From: an uncultured Muribaculaceae bacterium
GTDB lineage: Bacteria > Bacteroidota > Bacteroidia > Bacteroidales > Muribaculaceae
Direction of reading: 5' to 3'
Assembly: GCA_934667475.1 (NCBI GenBank)
Contig: CAKUMB010000010.1
Span: forward strand, 17,509 to 81,508
Length of the DNA: 64,000 nucleotides
The notes below the pieces were generated by a model. That model ran no database searches, was not told where the DNA came from, and saw only the letters and a list, made by a program, of their open reading frames with translations. Below, one piece after another: positions 26,001-34,220 of the stretch. The number at the start of each line of letters is the position of its first letter. Within the stretch, counting starts at the first letter, position 1. The position numbers and the translations under genes were made by a program.

Positions 26001-26557
26001 GCATCAACCTGTCGACAAGCGGCGTGGGCCACACAATGACGCTGATGCTCGACGGCAACAAAAACCACAGCGACCTCAGCACATACTACACCCCCGAGGC
26101 CACCGAAAGCGGCTATGCGGGCACGCTGCACTACCAGCTGAGCGACCTTGCCAACGGCCAGCACACCCTGCGGCTGAAGGTGTGGGACGTGTTTAACAAC
26201 TCAAGCGAGCGCACCATCAGCTTCAACGTGATCAACGGCCTCAAGCCCGAGGTCTACAGCCTCTACACCGACGCCAATCCGGCCACGGTTGAAGCCAACT
26301 TCTATGTGCGCCACAACCGTCCCGACGCCACGCTGCGCATCACCCTCAGCATCTACGACCTGCTGGGCCGCGAAGTGTGGAGCACGCAGCAAAGCGGACG
26401 CAGCGACATGTTCCGCTCGTCGGCCATTACTTGGGACCTCACCGACCGCAGCGGCCGCCGTGTGCCACGAGGCATATATGTGTGCCGCGCCAGCGTGTCG
26501 ACCGACGGTGTGCAGGAGGCCACCAAGGCTCAAAAGATAGCAGTGGCCAGCGAATAA
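23096..26557 (+). CDS. porU: PorU-like T9SS C25 cysteine peptidase (sortase), copy 1
   Basis: 1153 residues, close to the 1158 of P. gingivalis PorU. Signal peptide to about residue 38. The PorU N-terminal signature follows (SRLNSGRWVKIKVDESGFYQ, ITADDARRWGF). The gingipain-type C25 domain (about 400-780) has LLLMGNGSYDNRQ, the catalytic His at 652 in YTGHAG and Cys at 686 in ATCEFTRFD; P. gingivalis PorU uses C690. The C-terminus is an Ig-like T9SS domain (SIYDLLGREVWSTQQSG... VPRGIYVCRASVS). PorU cleaves cargo C-terminal signals and attaches the cargo to a surface lipid. A convergent paralog lies 2.7 kb away, so which copy is the housekeeping PorU is not settled. Confidence 0.88.
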   Translation: MAKHHINITALPKAAAAVAAALALGCGSAAAFAPSAYADTSRLNSGRWVKIKVDESGFYQITADDARRWGFGDVSRLRVFGYGGAQLSEKLTADLPDDLPQVAVTRTGGKIVFYAQGPTTWTTSSNLTYVQSHNPYSTAGYYFVTDNQSIADATVAKASTPVVEGGTEINTFTGRTYHEKDIDNPGETGRTFLGEDFRYTTSQAFKFSLPGLVSGSEVSVLTSFAAKTMGGTSSVKFQYNGTNLPSSTADEMAPVEASESSHIHYVPSTSVKRFDLSGTGDLTYTVTFKPSGTLFLARLDYITVNYRRQLALGSNGLLYFGFPSGRTDARYALSGASASTHIWDVTNVWQPVEMNASLSGNTASFSATTGGRREYAAFNEGASLPSPTMVGTVANQNIHGSATPDMIIIAPSEYVAQAQRVAQLHESADSMRVLVLNQNAVFNEFSSGTPDAMAYRRVCKMFYDRGTSTDGHRLGYLLLMGNGSYDNRQISDKVKLLSYPMLLTWQSAASATESSSYTSDDPFGILADGSGPAFASSKIDISVGRFPVKSVAEARTCVDKLIKYVTKPDYGKWKMNVLNVADDENNAVHMEQADAVISTAQQNGAADFMFNRVYIDAFENRSNGGGRYYPDARKKMYNTLSDGVVWWNYTGHAGPTSWTNEGLMTITDIEQNLYYNHEPILYAATCEFTRFDATATSGGEYMFLNPRGGAISVICPPRLVFISNNGNLNRSVAKYIFAKDASGRPLRLGDILRRGKNDTGSDDNNSRYFLFGDPAMRPAYPTAKVAIESINGADVTTTDPAKMPVFKARQKISVEGHIADASGKPLTDFNGPVTATLYDSEQSVTTHGYGGKEGKEYTYQDRSNKLTVTVDSVKDGRFKLNLTIPSEVIATTDNYSPALLSVYADNPTDSIEAMGSNSNFYIYGYDDAELTDTIGPEIKVFGLNSEDFKDGSNVNESPLVIARVADESGINLSTSGVGHTMTLMLDGNKNHSDLSTYYTPEATESGYAGTLHYQLSDLANGQHTLRLKVWDVFNNSSERTISFNVINGLKPEVYSLYTDANPATVEANFYVRHNRPDATLRITLSIYDLLGREVWSTQQSGRSDMFRSSAITWDLTDRSGRRVPRGIYVCRASVSTDGVQEATKAQKIAVASE

Positions 26558-26578
26558 ATCCGCCCCACTATTATACAG

Positions 26579-26612
26579 CAAAAGCCGCCCCACACAGGGG
26601 CGGCTTTTGTTG
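26579..26612 (+). terminator. Terminator of porU-like gene 1
   Basis: A 13-bp perfect stem (26579-26591 with 26597-26609), 5-nt loop ACACA, TTTTG in the stem end followed by TTG. Confidence 0.85.
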
Positions 26613-26734
26613 CTTATATACACAGCAGCAATCCATATTGCGCATCAGCGATTTTGTATTCGAACATAGCACTCCGAGAGCGATTAAAAAAGCAGCAATC
26701 ATTGCGAGTTGGCGGGGGTGTGAATCCTATTTAA

Positions 26735-26777
26735 GCTGTAGGGACACGGCATGCCGCGTAAGACGCGATCTACAGCA
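26735..26777 (+). repeat. REP-like palindromic element, copy A
   Basis: Contains GGGACACGGCATGCCGCGT, flanked by GCTGTAG and its complement CTACAGC. It shares TAGGGAC-CGGCATGCCGCGT with copy B in inverted orientation. It lies in the 580-bp gap between convergent genes. Confidence 0.65.
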
Positions 26778-26898
26778 AATCGACTAATTGCATGCTTACA
26801 TGAGAATAACATTGCGCAGAGCCGTCAAGCAGGAATTTCGCGACGGCTGCGCCTCAGCTGCATACCACTTGCAGTTTCAACAGTGTGGCCGTGTGGGG

Positions 26899-27140
26899 CT
26901 ACACCCGTCGGACGCGGCATGCCGCGTCCCTACCGATAACGTACTTATATATAGTCAATTGTATATGTGTTGCTGATGTCTTTATGACGGCTTGCAGCTG
27001 CTCAGCGGTAAGCTTTTTTGGGTCTATTTTAGACAAAACATCTAAAAGGAAGTCACCTCGTTCACAAACTGTAGAGTCCAACAGCAACTGGCAAGGGCAA
27101 GCATAATAATCGAAAATGTGAATAATGCTAATTGTTTCAT
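26899..27140 (-). pseudogene. Remnant of a small lipoprotein gene
   Basis: On the minus strand an ATG at 27138-27140 begins MKQLALFTFSIIMLALASCC, a clear lipoprotein signal with lipobox, but the frame stops after 32 codons. A second frame overlapping this stop continues CERGDFLLDVLSKIDPKKLT, then AEQLQAVIKTSATHI, and runs into the REP-like element. A single frameshift joins them into one protein of about 75 residues. No homologous family is recognised. It lies just downstream of ugd on the same strand. Confidence 0.4.
26905..26935 (-). repeat. REP-like palindromic element, copy B
   Basis: A perfect 18-bp palindrome, GACGCGGCATGCCGCGTC (26911-26928), inside a GTAGGGAC...GACGGG context. It is an inverted copy of the element at 26735-26777. 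Such GC-rich palindromes are typical of repeated extragenic elements in Bacteroidales. Confidence 0.7.
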
Positions 27141-27194
27141 TATTAGAGGTATTTTAGTCGGTTGTTTTTTATGCTCGGCCATGCGTGCCGCACC

Positions 27195-28526
27195 CTAGTC
27201 GCGGCGGAAGATGTCGCGGGTGTAGACTTTGGCAGCCACGTCGTCGAGGCAGGCGTCGTAGCGGTTGGCAATTATGGCGTGGCTCTTGGCCTTGAACTCG
27301 GCAAGGTCGTTGACCACGCGGCTGCCAAAGAACAGCGAGCCGTTTTCGAGCGTGGGTTCGTAGATTATTACCTCGGCGCCCTTGGCCTTGATGCGCTTCA
27401 TTATGCCCTGAATGGCACTCTGGCGGAAGTTGTCGGAATTTGACTTCATGGTGAGGCGGTAGACGCCTATCACTGGCGGCTGGGCAGCGGCATCTCCGTG
27501 GCTGTACTGGTTGTTTTCGCTGTAGCCATACCAGCCGGCGCGGCGCAGCACGGCATCGGCGATGTAGTCTTTGCGGGTCTTGTTGCTCTCCACAATGGCC
27601 GACATCATGTTTTGCGGCACGTCCTGGTAGTTGGCCAGCAGCTGCTTGGTGTCCTTGGGCAGGCAGTAGCCGCCGTAGCCAAACGAGGGATTGTTGTAGT
27701 GCGTGCCTATGCGCGGGTCGAGGCCCACGCCCTCGATTATGGCGCGGCTGTCGAGGCCCTTGACCTCGGCGTAGGTGTCGAGCTCGTTGAAGTAGCTCAC
27801 GCGCAGTGCCAAATAAGTGTTGGCAAACAGCTTCACGGCCTCGGCCTCCTTCATGCCCATAAACAAGGTGCTGATGTTCTGTTTTATGGCGCCCTCCTGC
27901 AGCAGTGCGGCAAAGGTGTGTGCGGCCTGCTTGAGCATGTCGACGTCGGTCACCGACTCGATGGCGCGGTTTTCGGCCTCAAACTCAGGACGGTCGATAA
28001 CATTGGGGTAGCCCACTATGATGCGGCTGGGATACAGGTTGTCGTAGAGCGCCTTGCTCTCGCGCAGGAATTCGGGCGAGAACAGCAGGTTGAACTCCTT
28101 GACGCCCTTTTGGGCATATTTGAGATAGAGGTTGCGGGTGTAGCCCACAGGGATGGTAGACTTTATCACCATCACGGCCTTGGGGTTGACTTCGAGCACG
28201 AGGTCGATCACCTCCTCGACGTGCGATGTGTCGAAGTAGTTCTTCACCGGGTCGTAGTTGGTGGGTGCGGCTATCACCACAAAGTCGGCGTCGGCATAGG
28301 CGCTGCGGCCATCGAGCGTTGCCACAAGGTCGAGTTGCTTCTCGGCCAGATATTTCTCGATGTATTCGTCTTGGATGGGCGATATGCGGCTGTTGAGTTT
28401 GGCCACCTTTTCTGGAATCACGTCGACAGCCGTCACGTGGTGGTGCTGCGACAGCAGCGTGGCAATGCTCAGGCCCACATAGCCCGTGCCGGCCACCGCC
28501 ACTTTTATATCTTTGAAATCACGCAT
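27195..28526 (-). CDS. ugd: UDP-glucose 6-dehydrogenase
   Basis: 443 residues. N-terminal NAD-binding Rossmann motif VAGTGYVGLS (about 11-20), the central domain KLFANTYLALRVSYFNELD, and the catalytic Cys288 in GYGGYCLPKDTKQL. The C-terminal UDP-binding domain (VIGVYRLTMKSNSDNFR) follows. It oxidises UDP-glucose to UDP-glucuronate, a precursor of capsule or other surface polysaccharides. It lies 95 nt downstream of cobO on the same strand; no polysaccharide genes are near, so this is an isolated housekeeping-type copy. A TAACTTTA box at 28551-28558 might serve it, but its TTG is misplaced. Confidence 0.95.
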   Translation of the reverse strand: MRDFKDIKVAVAGTGYVGLSIATLLSQHHHVTAVDVIPEKVAKLNSRISPIQDEYIEKYLAEKQLDLVATLDGRSAYADADFVVIAAPTNYDPVKNYFDTSHVEEVIDLVLEVNPKAVMVIKSTIPVGYTRNLYLKYAQKGVKEFNLLFSPEFLRESKALYDNLYPSRIIVGYPNVIDRPEFEAENRAIESVTDVDMLKQAAHTFAALLQEGAIKQNISTLFMGMKEAEAVKLFANTYLALRVSYFNELDTYAEVKGLDSRAIIEGVGLDPRIGTHYNNPSFGYGGYCLPKDTKQLLANYQDVPQNMMSAIVESNKTRKDYIADAVLRRAGWYGYSENNQYSHGDAAAQPPVIGVYRLTMKSNSDNFRQSAIQGIMKRIKAKGAEVIIYEPTLENGSLFFGSRVVNDLAEFKAKSHAIIANRYDACLDDVAAKVYTRDIFRRD

Positions 28527-28621
28527 AATGCTATTACTCTATTTTAGTGGTAAAGTTACAAAAAAATGTTATTTTTTTCGCACAATGCTTGTCATTTATT
28601 TTCAGCGGTGCTACTTGGCAA

Positions 28622-29143
28622 TCAGTGGTCGTAGCCGTCACGGCTGAGCACGCCCTGCTGGTAGTAGTGCTTCACTTCGTGCATGTCGGTGACCAGTTGG
28701 GCGGCGTCGATGAGCCACTGCGGGGCATAGCGGCCGGTCATCACCACCTCGGTTGACGGGTGGCGGCCACCGATGGCGGCCATCACCTCGGCCTCGGTGA
28801 GCAGGCCGTAGCAGAGGGCTATGGTTAGCTCGTCGAGCACCACCAGGCCATAGTCGCCGCTGCTCATAAGGGCCGCACACCGCTCGAGTCCGCGCCGCGC
28901 GGCCTGCACGTCGGCCTCGGTGGGCTTGCGCTGTATGAAGCAGCCGCCGCCCAGCTGCTCGATGGTGAGCAGCCCCTGTGGCAGCATGGCGGCGAGGCGG
29001 GTTTCGCTATACTTCTCGTCTTTCACAAACTGGCCCACATACACCCGCCGGCCTGAGCACAGCACCCTCACAGCCACGCCAAAGGCTGCGGTGGTCTTGC
29101 CCTGCCCGTTGCCGGTGTAGAGGCGCACAAACGTTTTTTCCAT
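28622..29143 (-). CDS. cobO: Cob(I)yrinic acid a,c-diamide adenosyltransferase (CobO/BtuR type)
   Basis: 173 residues from ATG 29143; the longer frame upstream (to 29197) reaches into the preceding terminator and lacks family similarity. P-loop TGNGQGKTTAAFG (about 10-22), the core VYVGQFVKDEKYSE, DYGLVVLDELTIALCYGLL and VMTGRYAPQWLIDAAQLVTD are characteristic. The enzyme transfers the 5'-deoxyadenosyl group of ATP to cob(I)alamin or its precursor in corrinoid salvage or synthesis. No other cobalamin genes are in the window, which fits a salvage role. Confidence 0.93.
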   Translation of the reverse strand: MEKTFVRLYTGNGQGKTTAAFGVAVRVLCSGRRVYVGQFVKDEKYSETRLAAMLPQGLLTIEQLGGGCFIQRKPTEADVQAARRGLERCAALMSSGDYGLVVLDELTIALCYGLLTEAEVMAAIGGRHPSTEVVMTGRYAPQWLIDAAQLVTDMHEVKHYYQQGVLSRDGYDH

Positions 29144-29172
29144 TGTTCTGCTATATGTAAATTGAAAAACAT

Positions 29173-29214
29173 CATAGGGCAACCACCGCTTTTGCACATG
29201 GTGGCTGCCCTATG
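29173..29214 (-). terminator. Terminator of porU-like gene 2
   Basis: A 15-bp stem with one mismatch (29173-29187 with 29200-29214) and a 12-nt loop. On the minus strand a GTTTTTC run follows. It separates the sortase gene from cobO. Confidence 0.75.
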
Positions 29215-29242
29215 AACATTGTTAGTGTTTACTTTAATCTGT

Positions 29243-32200
29243 TCATTTGTTGCCGTCGAGCGGATTGATGACCACGAGCCGGCCTATGGCGGTGCCGCCA
29301 TAGTAGTTGCCGGCGGTGTAGGTGCCGTAGTACTTATACTGGCCAGGGGCCACGCGGTGGCCTTCGCTGTCGCACAGGTTCCACTTGAGGGGGAACTGTG
29401 CCGTCTTCTGGCTCCACACCACATTGCCCACAAGGTCGGTGACGGTGACTGTGACCTCGGGCTGGCTGCTGAAGCTGTGACGCACGGCAAACTGGGCCTC
29501 AGTCACGGCCGGGTCGCTGCCGGCATCGAGGGAGAGAGAGCCCGGAGCGCCAATGGCAAACGAGATTGACTTGCTGGCACTGTTGCCCGCGAGGTCGTAG
29601 ACGGTGAATGTGGCCGTGTGGCGGCCCTGGTCGAGCGAGCCTATGGGATAGTTGATTTGCACCGACTTGCCATCGGCATCGAGTGTGGCATAGCTGCCCA
29701 CATCGGGCATCGTCTGGCGGCCGCCGTCGATGAGCAGGCGCATGTTGCTGCCGATGCTCATTTCCTGCATGTTAATGCCACGGTCGTCGCTGGCGGTGAT
29801 GTGCAGCGTGCTGCCTGCGGGCACAAGTGCGCCCTCGGCCTGGGCCTCTTCGTCGGTGAAATACATTGCGTCGACGGTGGGCGCAATGGTGTCGACAATC
29901 ACCAAGTCGCTGAAATATGGGCGTATATTCAATTTGCCATACTCACCATTAACCATTTCATCGGAATTGTCGCGATGAGCATACACTCGCAGCATTCCAA
30001 ACTCGTATTGGGCCTGCACTGTGCGCGGCAGCATGAGGCGGGTTTTAATCACGCCGTTCTCCACGCGGCACTTTTTAGTTGAAAGCAAATTGCGCGGGTA
30101 ATAAATGTTGCGCGTCACCGACTGCTTATTGACGGTGATGGTCACTGTGGTGTTGATGCGCTGGGCATCATAAAGCGCCACTGTGGCTTCGCCATTGAAG
30201 CTATTGTCAACTTCCTGCGAGCCTGCTTTCAGCACATTTGCCACGAGCTCGAAATCTTGAAGGGCACGCGTCTCGGACACGGTGCTGTCGTTAACCTCAT
30301 AACCATTTATCTTAGTCACCTTAAAGCGGTTCTGCGGGTAGTTGATGCGCATGGCCGGATCGCCGATTAGCATGAACATGAGCTTATTGGTGTTGCTGGT
30401 GGTGCCGAACGACTGCTTCGACTTGAGGTAGACATCGCCCAAGCGCGGCATAGAGCCACTGAACTTGTAGTTGAACATGGCCTTGATGAAGGCGGCGTTT
30501 AGGGCGTCGTTGCTCTCGGCATACACCGAGCGGGTGGAGCCGAGCAGGGCTATTACGCCGCCGTCGGTCTTGTGAAACATGAGCTCGCCTATGCCCTGCT
30601 TGTCGCTGTCGAAGCGCGACACATCGCAGGCGGCAAACGTCATTATGGGGAAATGGGTGTAGCTTGTGCTCTCAACGTTGGCATTGGTCCATAACTCGGC
30701 ATATTTGCTGAGCGAAGTGGTGCCCGCATGGCCAATGTAGGTGGCGAAGTAGGCACCCTTGGCCAGCACCTCCTTGAATCGGCGCGTGCCCATCTCGCAG
30801 CGGCCCAGACGGTCTTGGTCTATATGCACCTGCGGGAACTGCGACACATACACCTTGTCGAGGTTCATGCCTGTGTCCATGGTCTTGCTGAATATGCCGG
30901 CCACGCCCTCGGCCTGGGCCACGTGCATCAGATTGTCGGGCTGGTCGGCACTTATGAGCACATTGTCGCGCCAGTATCCATAGTCGGGATTGGTGACGTA
31001 GTTAATCAGTTTGTCAACGTCGGCCTTGGCCTCAAGCGGGTCGCTGGTGGGGATGCGGCCTACTGCTATGCGCAGCATGTCGGCACTCAGGTTGTAGCCC
31101 GAGTTGTCGTCGAGCATGCCAAAGAAGTCGTCGCAAGTGTAGCTGTAGCCCTCGTCGTTGCTGCAATCGCTCTCGTAGGCCAGCAGCAGTTCGCCGCGGT
31201 CGGAGGTTATCGAGCGGTTGTCGTATGAACCGTCGCCAAACAACAGCAGATATTTAAACTTGTTGCGGTCGCGGTCGTAGAACATCTTGCACAGCATGCG
31301 GTAGGCCATGGCATCGGGCGTTCCCGACGAGAACTCGTTGAATATGAGCCGGTGGTCGACAACGGCCACCTTCATGCCGTCCATGTCCTCATGCATTTTG
31401 GCAATGCGGCGGGCCTGCTCCATTACAGGCTTGGTGGTGATGATGAGCATGTCGGGCACCTCCATGGCGTGCAGGTTTTGGTTGTCCACGCTCTCCCAGC
31501 TGTCAACGGTCATCAGCTGCTGGCTGGGGTCAAAAGCCACAAACTGCGCCATGCGCGCCTCATAGCCCGGAGTGAACGACGCCACACTCGAGCCGTCGGC
31601 AAGGGTGTCGCACTCCACCGCATAGCTCACTGGCGCGGCAGGATTGTCGACATTCCACACCACAAGGCCGGTGGGCGCAGTGGCTATGTCGACGCGGTTG
31701 CTGTCGGCCAGTTCGCAAAAGCCCATGCGCAACTGGCCGTTGCGGCCATAGTCAAGGCTGTTGCGGCGGCAGAAGGTGAGCATCAGGTAGTCGAGCTTCG
31801 CCGACTTGAACACACCGCTGGTGGCAATCTGCACCTTTACGTTGCCCTGGTCAGCGGCCGGGGCAGGAATTGCAGCCACGGGCGAAGCCTGATTGTAGTA
31901 GACATACACGTTGGTGCCCGGCGAATAGATGCGCGAACCGCTCACGCTGAAGGGCACCGAGTCACCATTGACCCAAGTTCTTATCAAGCCGGCCGACTTG
32001 TCGATGTTGGCAGCGGCAGCGGTGTTCACCACCAGCCGGCTGCCCTTGACCACTCCCGGCATGCTATAGGGTATTTCCACAGGCTTCTGCAGGTCCTCGC
32101 CAAGCAGGTCCTTGCCCGAGAAGCCCACCGAAGTGAGGTCGTTCTCGTGATAGAAATAGTCGATGCTGGTGTCGCGCACGGCCACGCCTGGCTTTGCGGC

Positions 32201-32677
32201 CGGCCCGGCTGCTGTGATGGCGGTTTCGCTGCCGCCGGCGTCGGTGAGGAAGTAGTAGCCCACCCGTGAATAGGTGTTGACGCGGTGGGTGAAGCGCGGG
32301 TTCTGCGAGCGCGGGTCCACTATTTTGAAGCTGACGGGGCCTGCGGCATAGAAGCAGATTTTGCCGTCGTGCCGCATTACGGGCACAGGCTGCAGGTCGT
32401 CGGGCTGCGAGCCGTCGAGCTGCTCGCTCATCATGTGGCCGCCGCTGCCATACACCCTCACGCTGGCAGGATTGCTGAATCCCATCTTGGCAAGGTCGTC
32501 GGCCGTGAGCTGATACACGCCGTTTTCCGGTATGGCAATCTTCACCCATTTGCCCTTGGCAAGGCGCGACTGTGTGGCATAGTGCGACAGCGACAGCGCT
32601 CCCGCATGCGGAGCCAGAGCGGCCGCGAGGGCCACAATGGCCGCCTTGAGCCATGATTTTTTGGAGTTGAGATGCAT
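29243..32677 (-). CDS. PorU-like T9SS C25 cysteine peptidase, copy 2
   Basis: 1144 residues. Signal peptide to about residue 28 (APHAGALS). It has the same architecture as copy 1: PorU signature SRLAKGKWVKIAIPENGVYQ then LTADD, C25 domain with LLLFGDGSYDNRS, His650 in YIGHAG and Cys684 in AACDVSRFD (34 residues apart, as in copy 1), and a C-terminal Ig-like domain with VTDLVGNVVWSQKT and APGQYKYYGTYTAG. Overall identity looks only moderate by eye, so the duplication is old or the two belong to separate subfamilies. It follows the FAH-family gene by 118 nt and may be transcribed with rex. It could be the main PorU, a specialised sortase, or a gingipain-like surface protease. Confidence 0.85.
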   Translation of the reverse strand: MHLNSKKSWLKAAIVALAAALAPHAGALSLSHYATQSRLAKGKWVKIAIPENGVYQLTADDLAKMGFSNPASVRVYGSGGHMMSEQLDGSQPDDLQPVPVMRHDGKICFYAAGPVSFKIVDPRSQNPRFTHRVNTYSRVGYYFLTDAGGSETAITAAGPAAKPGVAVRDTSIDYFYHENDLTSVGFSGKDLLGEDLQKPVEIPYSMPGVVKGSRLVVNTAAAANIDKSAGLIRTWVNGDSVPFSVSGSRIYSPGTNVYVYYNQASPVAAIPAPAADQGNVKVQIATSGVFKSAKLDYLMLTFCRRNSLDYGRNGQLRMGFCELADSNRVDIATAPTGLVVWNVDNPAAPVSYAVECDTLADGSSVASFTPGYEARMAQFVAFDPSQQLMTVDSWESVDNQNLHAMEVPDMLIITTKPVMEQARRIAKMHEDMDGMKVAVVDHRLIFNEFSSGTPDAMAYRMLCKMFYDRDRNKFKYLLLFGDGSYDNRSITSDRGELLLAYESDCSNDEGYSYTCDDFFGMLDDNSGYNLSADMLRIAVGRIPTSDPLEAKADVDKLINYVTNPDYGYWRDNVLISADQPDNLMHVAQAEGVAGIFSKTMDTGMNLDKVYVSQFPQVHIDQDRLGRCEMGTRRFKEVLAKGAYFATYIGHAGTTSLSKYAELWTNANVESTSYTHFPIMTFAACDVSRFDSDKQGIGELMFHKTDGGVIALLGSTRSVYAESNDALNAAFIKAMFNYKFSGSMPRLGDVYLKSKQSFGTTSNTNKLMFMLIGDPAMRINYPQNRFKVTKINGYEVNDSTVSETRALQDFELVANVLKAGSQEVDNSFNGEATVALYDAQRINTTVTITVNKQSVTRNIYYPRNLLSTKKCRVENGVIKTRLMLPRTVQAQYEFGMLRVYAHRDNSDEMVNGEYGKLNIRPYFSDLVIVDTIAPTVDAMYFTDEEAQAEGALVPAGSTLHITASDDRGINMQEMSIGSNMRLLIDGGRQTMPDVGSYATLDADGKSVQINYPIGSLDQGRHTATFTVYDLAGNSASKSISFAIGAPGSLSLDAGSDPAVTEAQFAVRHSFSSQPEVTVTVTDLVGNVVWSQKTAQFPLKWNLCDSEGHRVAPGQYKYYGTYTAGNYYGGTAIGRLVVINPLDGNK

Positions 32678-32795
32678 AAGCGTATTTTAATCTGTTGTGT
32701 GTGTGCAATGCCGCCGCAGCGACATCTTGCGAGAGAAAAAGCTTTCTTAGTTATAATAACGTGGCGCACACCAGCTTTAGTGCATGTGACGCAGT

Positions 32796-33362
32796 TTATT
32801 TCACCCTGATGCGCAGCGAGGGAGTGCCGCCCACGGTGGCCGTCACCGTGTCGCCTATGGCTATGGGCTCGTCGGGGCAAAGGCTGCCCGCAACTATTAT
32901 GTCGCCCATCTTTAGGGTGAAGTAGCGGCTCACCAGCTCGATGATGTCGTCGGGGGCCATGGGCGGCTCGGGACACTCGCTCTCGGCCTGGCGGGTGCCG
33001 CCAAGAGTCATGGCCACGGCCGTGCCGCCAAGCTGGCCAAGGGGCTTGAAGTCGCCCAGCCACACCGAGCCGTCGAAAGCGGTGGCAAGGGCCGATCCGG
33101 CTGCGAGCGGCGGAGTGAGGCCGTGGGCACTGACCACGGCGGCCGCCGCAGCGGCGTCGTAGTAGCGGTGGGCAAAGTGGCGGGCTATGCACTTGCCCAG
33201 ACGGCACACGCGCAGCGCGAGCGAGACACGCACGGTGAACCCGCCGGCGAAGTCGGGAATGAAAAACGGTTTGCCGCTAGTGAGCGCCGACGAGTCGGCC
33301 ATGAGTCTCACTTGAGGCTGGCTCGGGGCGCTGCCGTCGTAATGTAATGCTATTATCTTCAC
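32796..33362 (-). CDS. Fumarylacetoacetate hydrolase (FAH) family protein
   Basis: 188 residues, the short single-domain form. Recognisable pieces are PFFIPDFAGGFTVRVSLALRV near the N-terminus (replacing the usual yEvElvv strand), LGKCIARHFAHRYYDA, AFDGSVWLGDF, and the C-terminal MKMGD-like stretch FTLKMGDIIVAGSL followed by GDTVTATVGGTPSLRIRVK. The metal-ligand Glu positions of catalytic FAH enzymes are not all clear (VRVSLALRV where family members have E-x-E), so activity is uncertain. It lies 66 nt after rex and 118 nt before porU-like copy 2. Confidence 0.7.
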   Translation of the reverse strand: MKIIALHYDGSAPSQPQVRLMADSSALTSGKPFFIPDFAGGFTVRVSLALRVCRLGKCIARHFAHRYYDAAAAAAVVSAHGLTPPLAAGSALATAFDGSVWLGDFKPLGQLGGTAVAMTLGGTRQAESECPEPPMAPDDIIELVSRYFTLKMGDIIVAGSLCPDEPIAIGDTVTATVGGTPSLRIRVK

Positions 33363-33428
33363 GTTCTGATTTTATCTGTATTGGTGTGTCATGCTCACTG
33401 ACATTTCAGGCAGGCACGCACTGCCCCC

Positions 33429-34082
33429 CTACTTGGCGTTCATCTCGTCCATGCGGTTGTACATCACCGCCAGGTGGGCGTAGATGGAGGTGTTTTGAAT
33501 CACAATGCCGGCGGGCACCTTGATGCGAAACGGGGTGAAGTTCCAGATGGCCTTCAGCCCGCTTTGTATTATCACGTCGGTCACCTGCTGCGCGTGCTCG
33601 ACGGGCACGGCCAGCACGGCAATCTGCACGCCATACTCGCGCTGGCGGCGGGCAAGCTCGTCGATGCCGAAAATGGGCACGCCGCAAATGCTTTTGCCTA
33701 TCAAATCTGGATTGACGTCGAAGCCGGCCACAATGTTGAGGCCATACTGCGCCAGGCCCACATCCTGCATCAGCGCACCGCCCAGCGAGCCCGCGCCAAT
33801 CATGAAGGCGCTGTGCTTGTGCTTGAAGCCGAGAAAGTCGGTGAGTTCCTTCACCAGTTTGTGCACCTCATAGCCGATGCGGGTTTTGCCCTTGATGTTG
33901 AGAAACGAGAGGTCTTTTGCAATTTGTGAGGCATCGACGTTGATTTCCTTGGCAATCTGCGTCGACGACACGTATTCCACGTGGCGGTTGTCGAGCAGCC
34001 GCACGTATGCCAGATACCATGGCAGCCGCCTGAGCGTGGGCTCGGGCAGAAGCCCCTTAGATGTATTTTTAATGTCAGCCAT
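33429..34082 (-). CDS. rex: Redox-sensing transcriptional repressor Rex
   Basis: 217 residues. N-terminal winged helix (about 10-80: PEPTLRRLPWYLAYVRLL, VSSTQIAKEINVDASQIAKD), NAD(H)-binding Rossmann motif IGAGSLGGAL (about 95-104), and C-terminal swapped-helix region with IQNTSIYAHLAVMYNRMD. Rex senses the NADH/NAD+ ratio and represses fermentation and respiration genes. Its own promoter is a textbook one (34166-34196). First gene of a probable rex-FAH-porU2 transcript. Confidence 0.95.
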   Translation of the reverse strand: MADIKNTSKGLLPEPTLRRLPWYLAYVRLLDNRHVEYVSSTQIAKEINVDASQIAKDLSFLNIKGKTRIGYEVHKLVKELTDFLGFKHKHSAFMIGAGSLGGALMQDVGLAQYGLNIVAGFDVNPDLIGKSICGVPIFGIDELARRQREYGVQIAVLAVPVEHAQQVTDVIIQSGLKAIWNFTPFRIKVPAGIVIQNTSIYAHLAVMYNRMDEMNAK

Positions 34083-34165
34083 TCACACGTGTTTGGAATT
34101 CCAGTTTTTCCTATTCGCAGACAGTGGTTGCGGCTTGAAAAGCGCTGATATCCACTGCCAATCTG

Positions 34166-34196
34166 CAAATTTATAAAAAAATCCGCTTTTTTCCAA
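34166..34196 (-). promoter_or_regulatory. rex promoter
   Basis: Minus strand: TTG (34194-34196), 20 nt, TAAATTTG (34166-34173). Perfect match to the Bacteroidota consensus; about 80-nt leader. Confidence 0.8.
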
Positions 34197-34220
34197 TACG
34201 GCATTTTGCCAGCGCGGCAA

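Noticed and set aside
26621..26735. Possible tRNA-like segment in the convergent gap (GTGTGAATCC)
   Set aside because: No acceptor stem, anticodon arm or TTCGAATC loop could be folded; only a chance resemblance.
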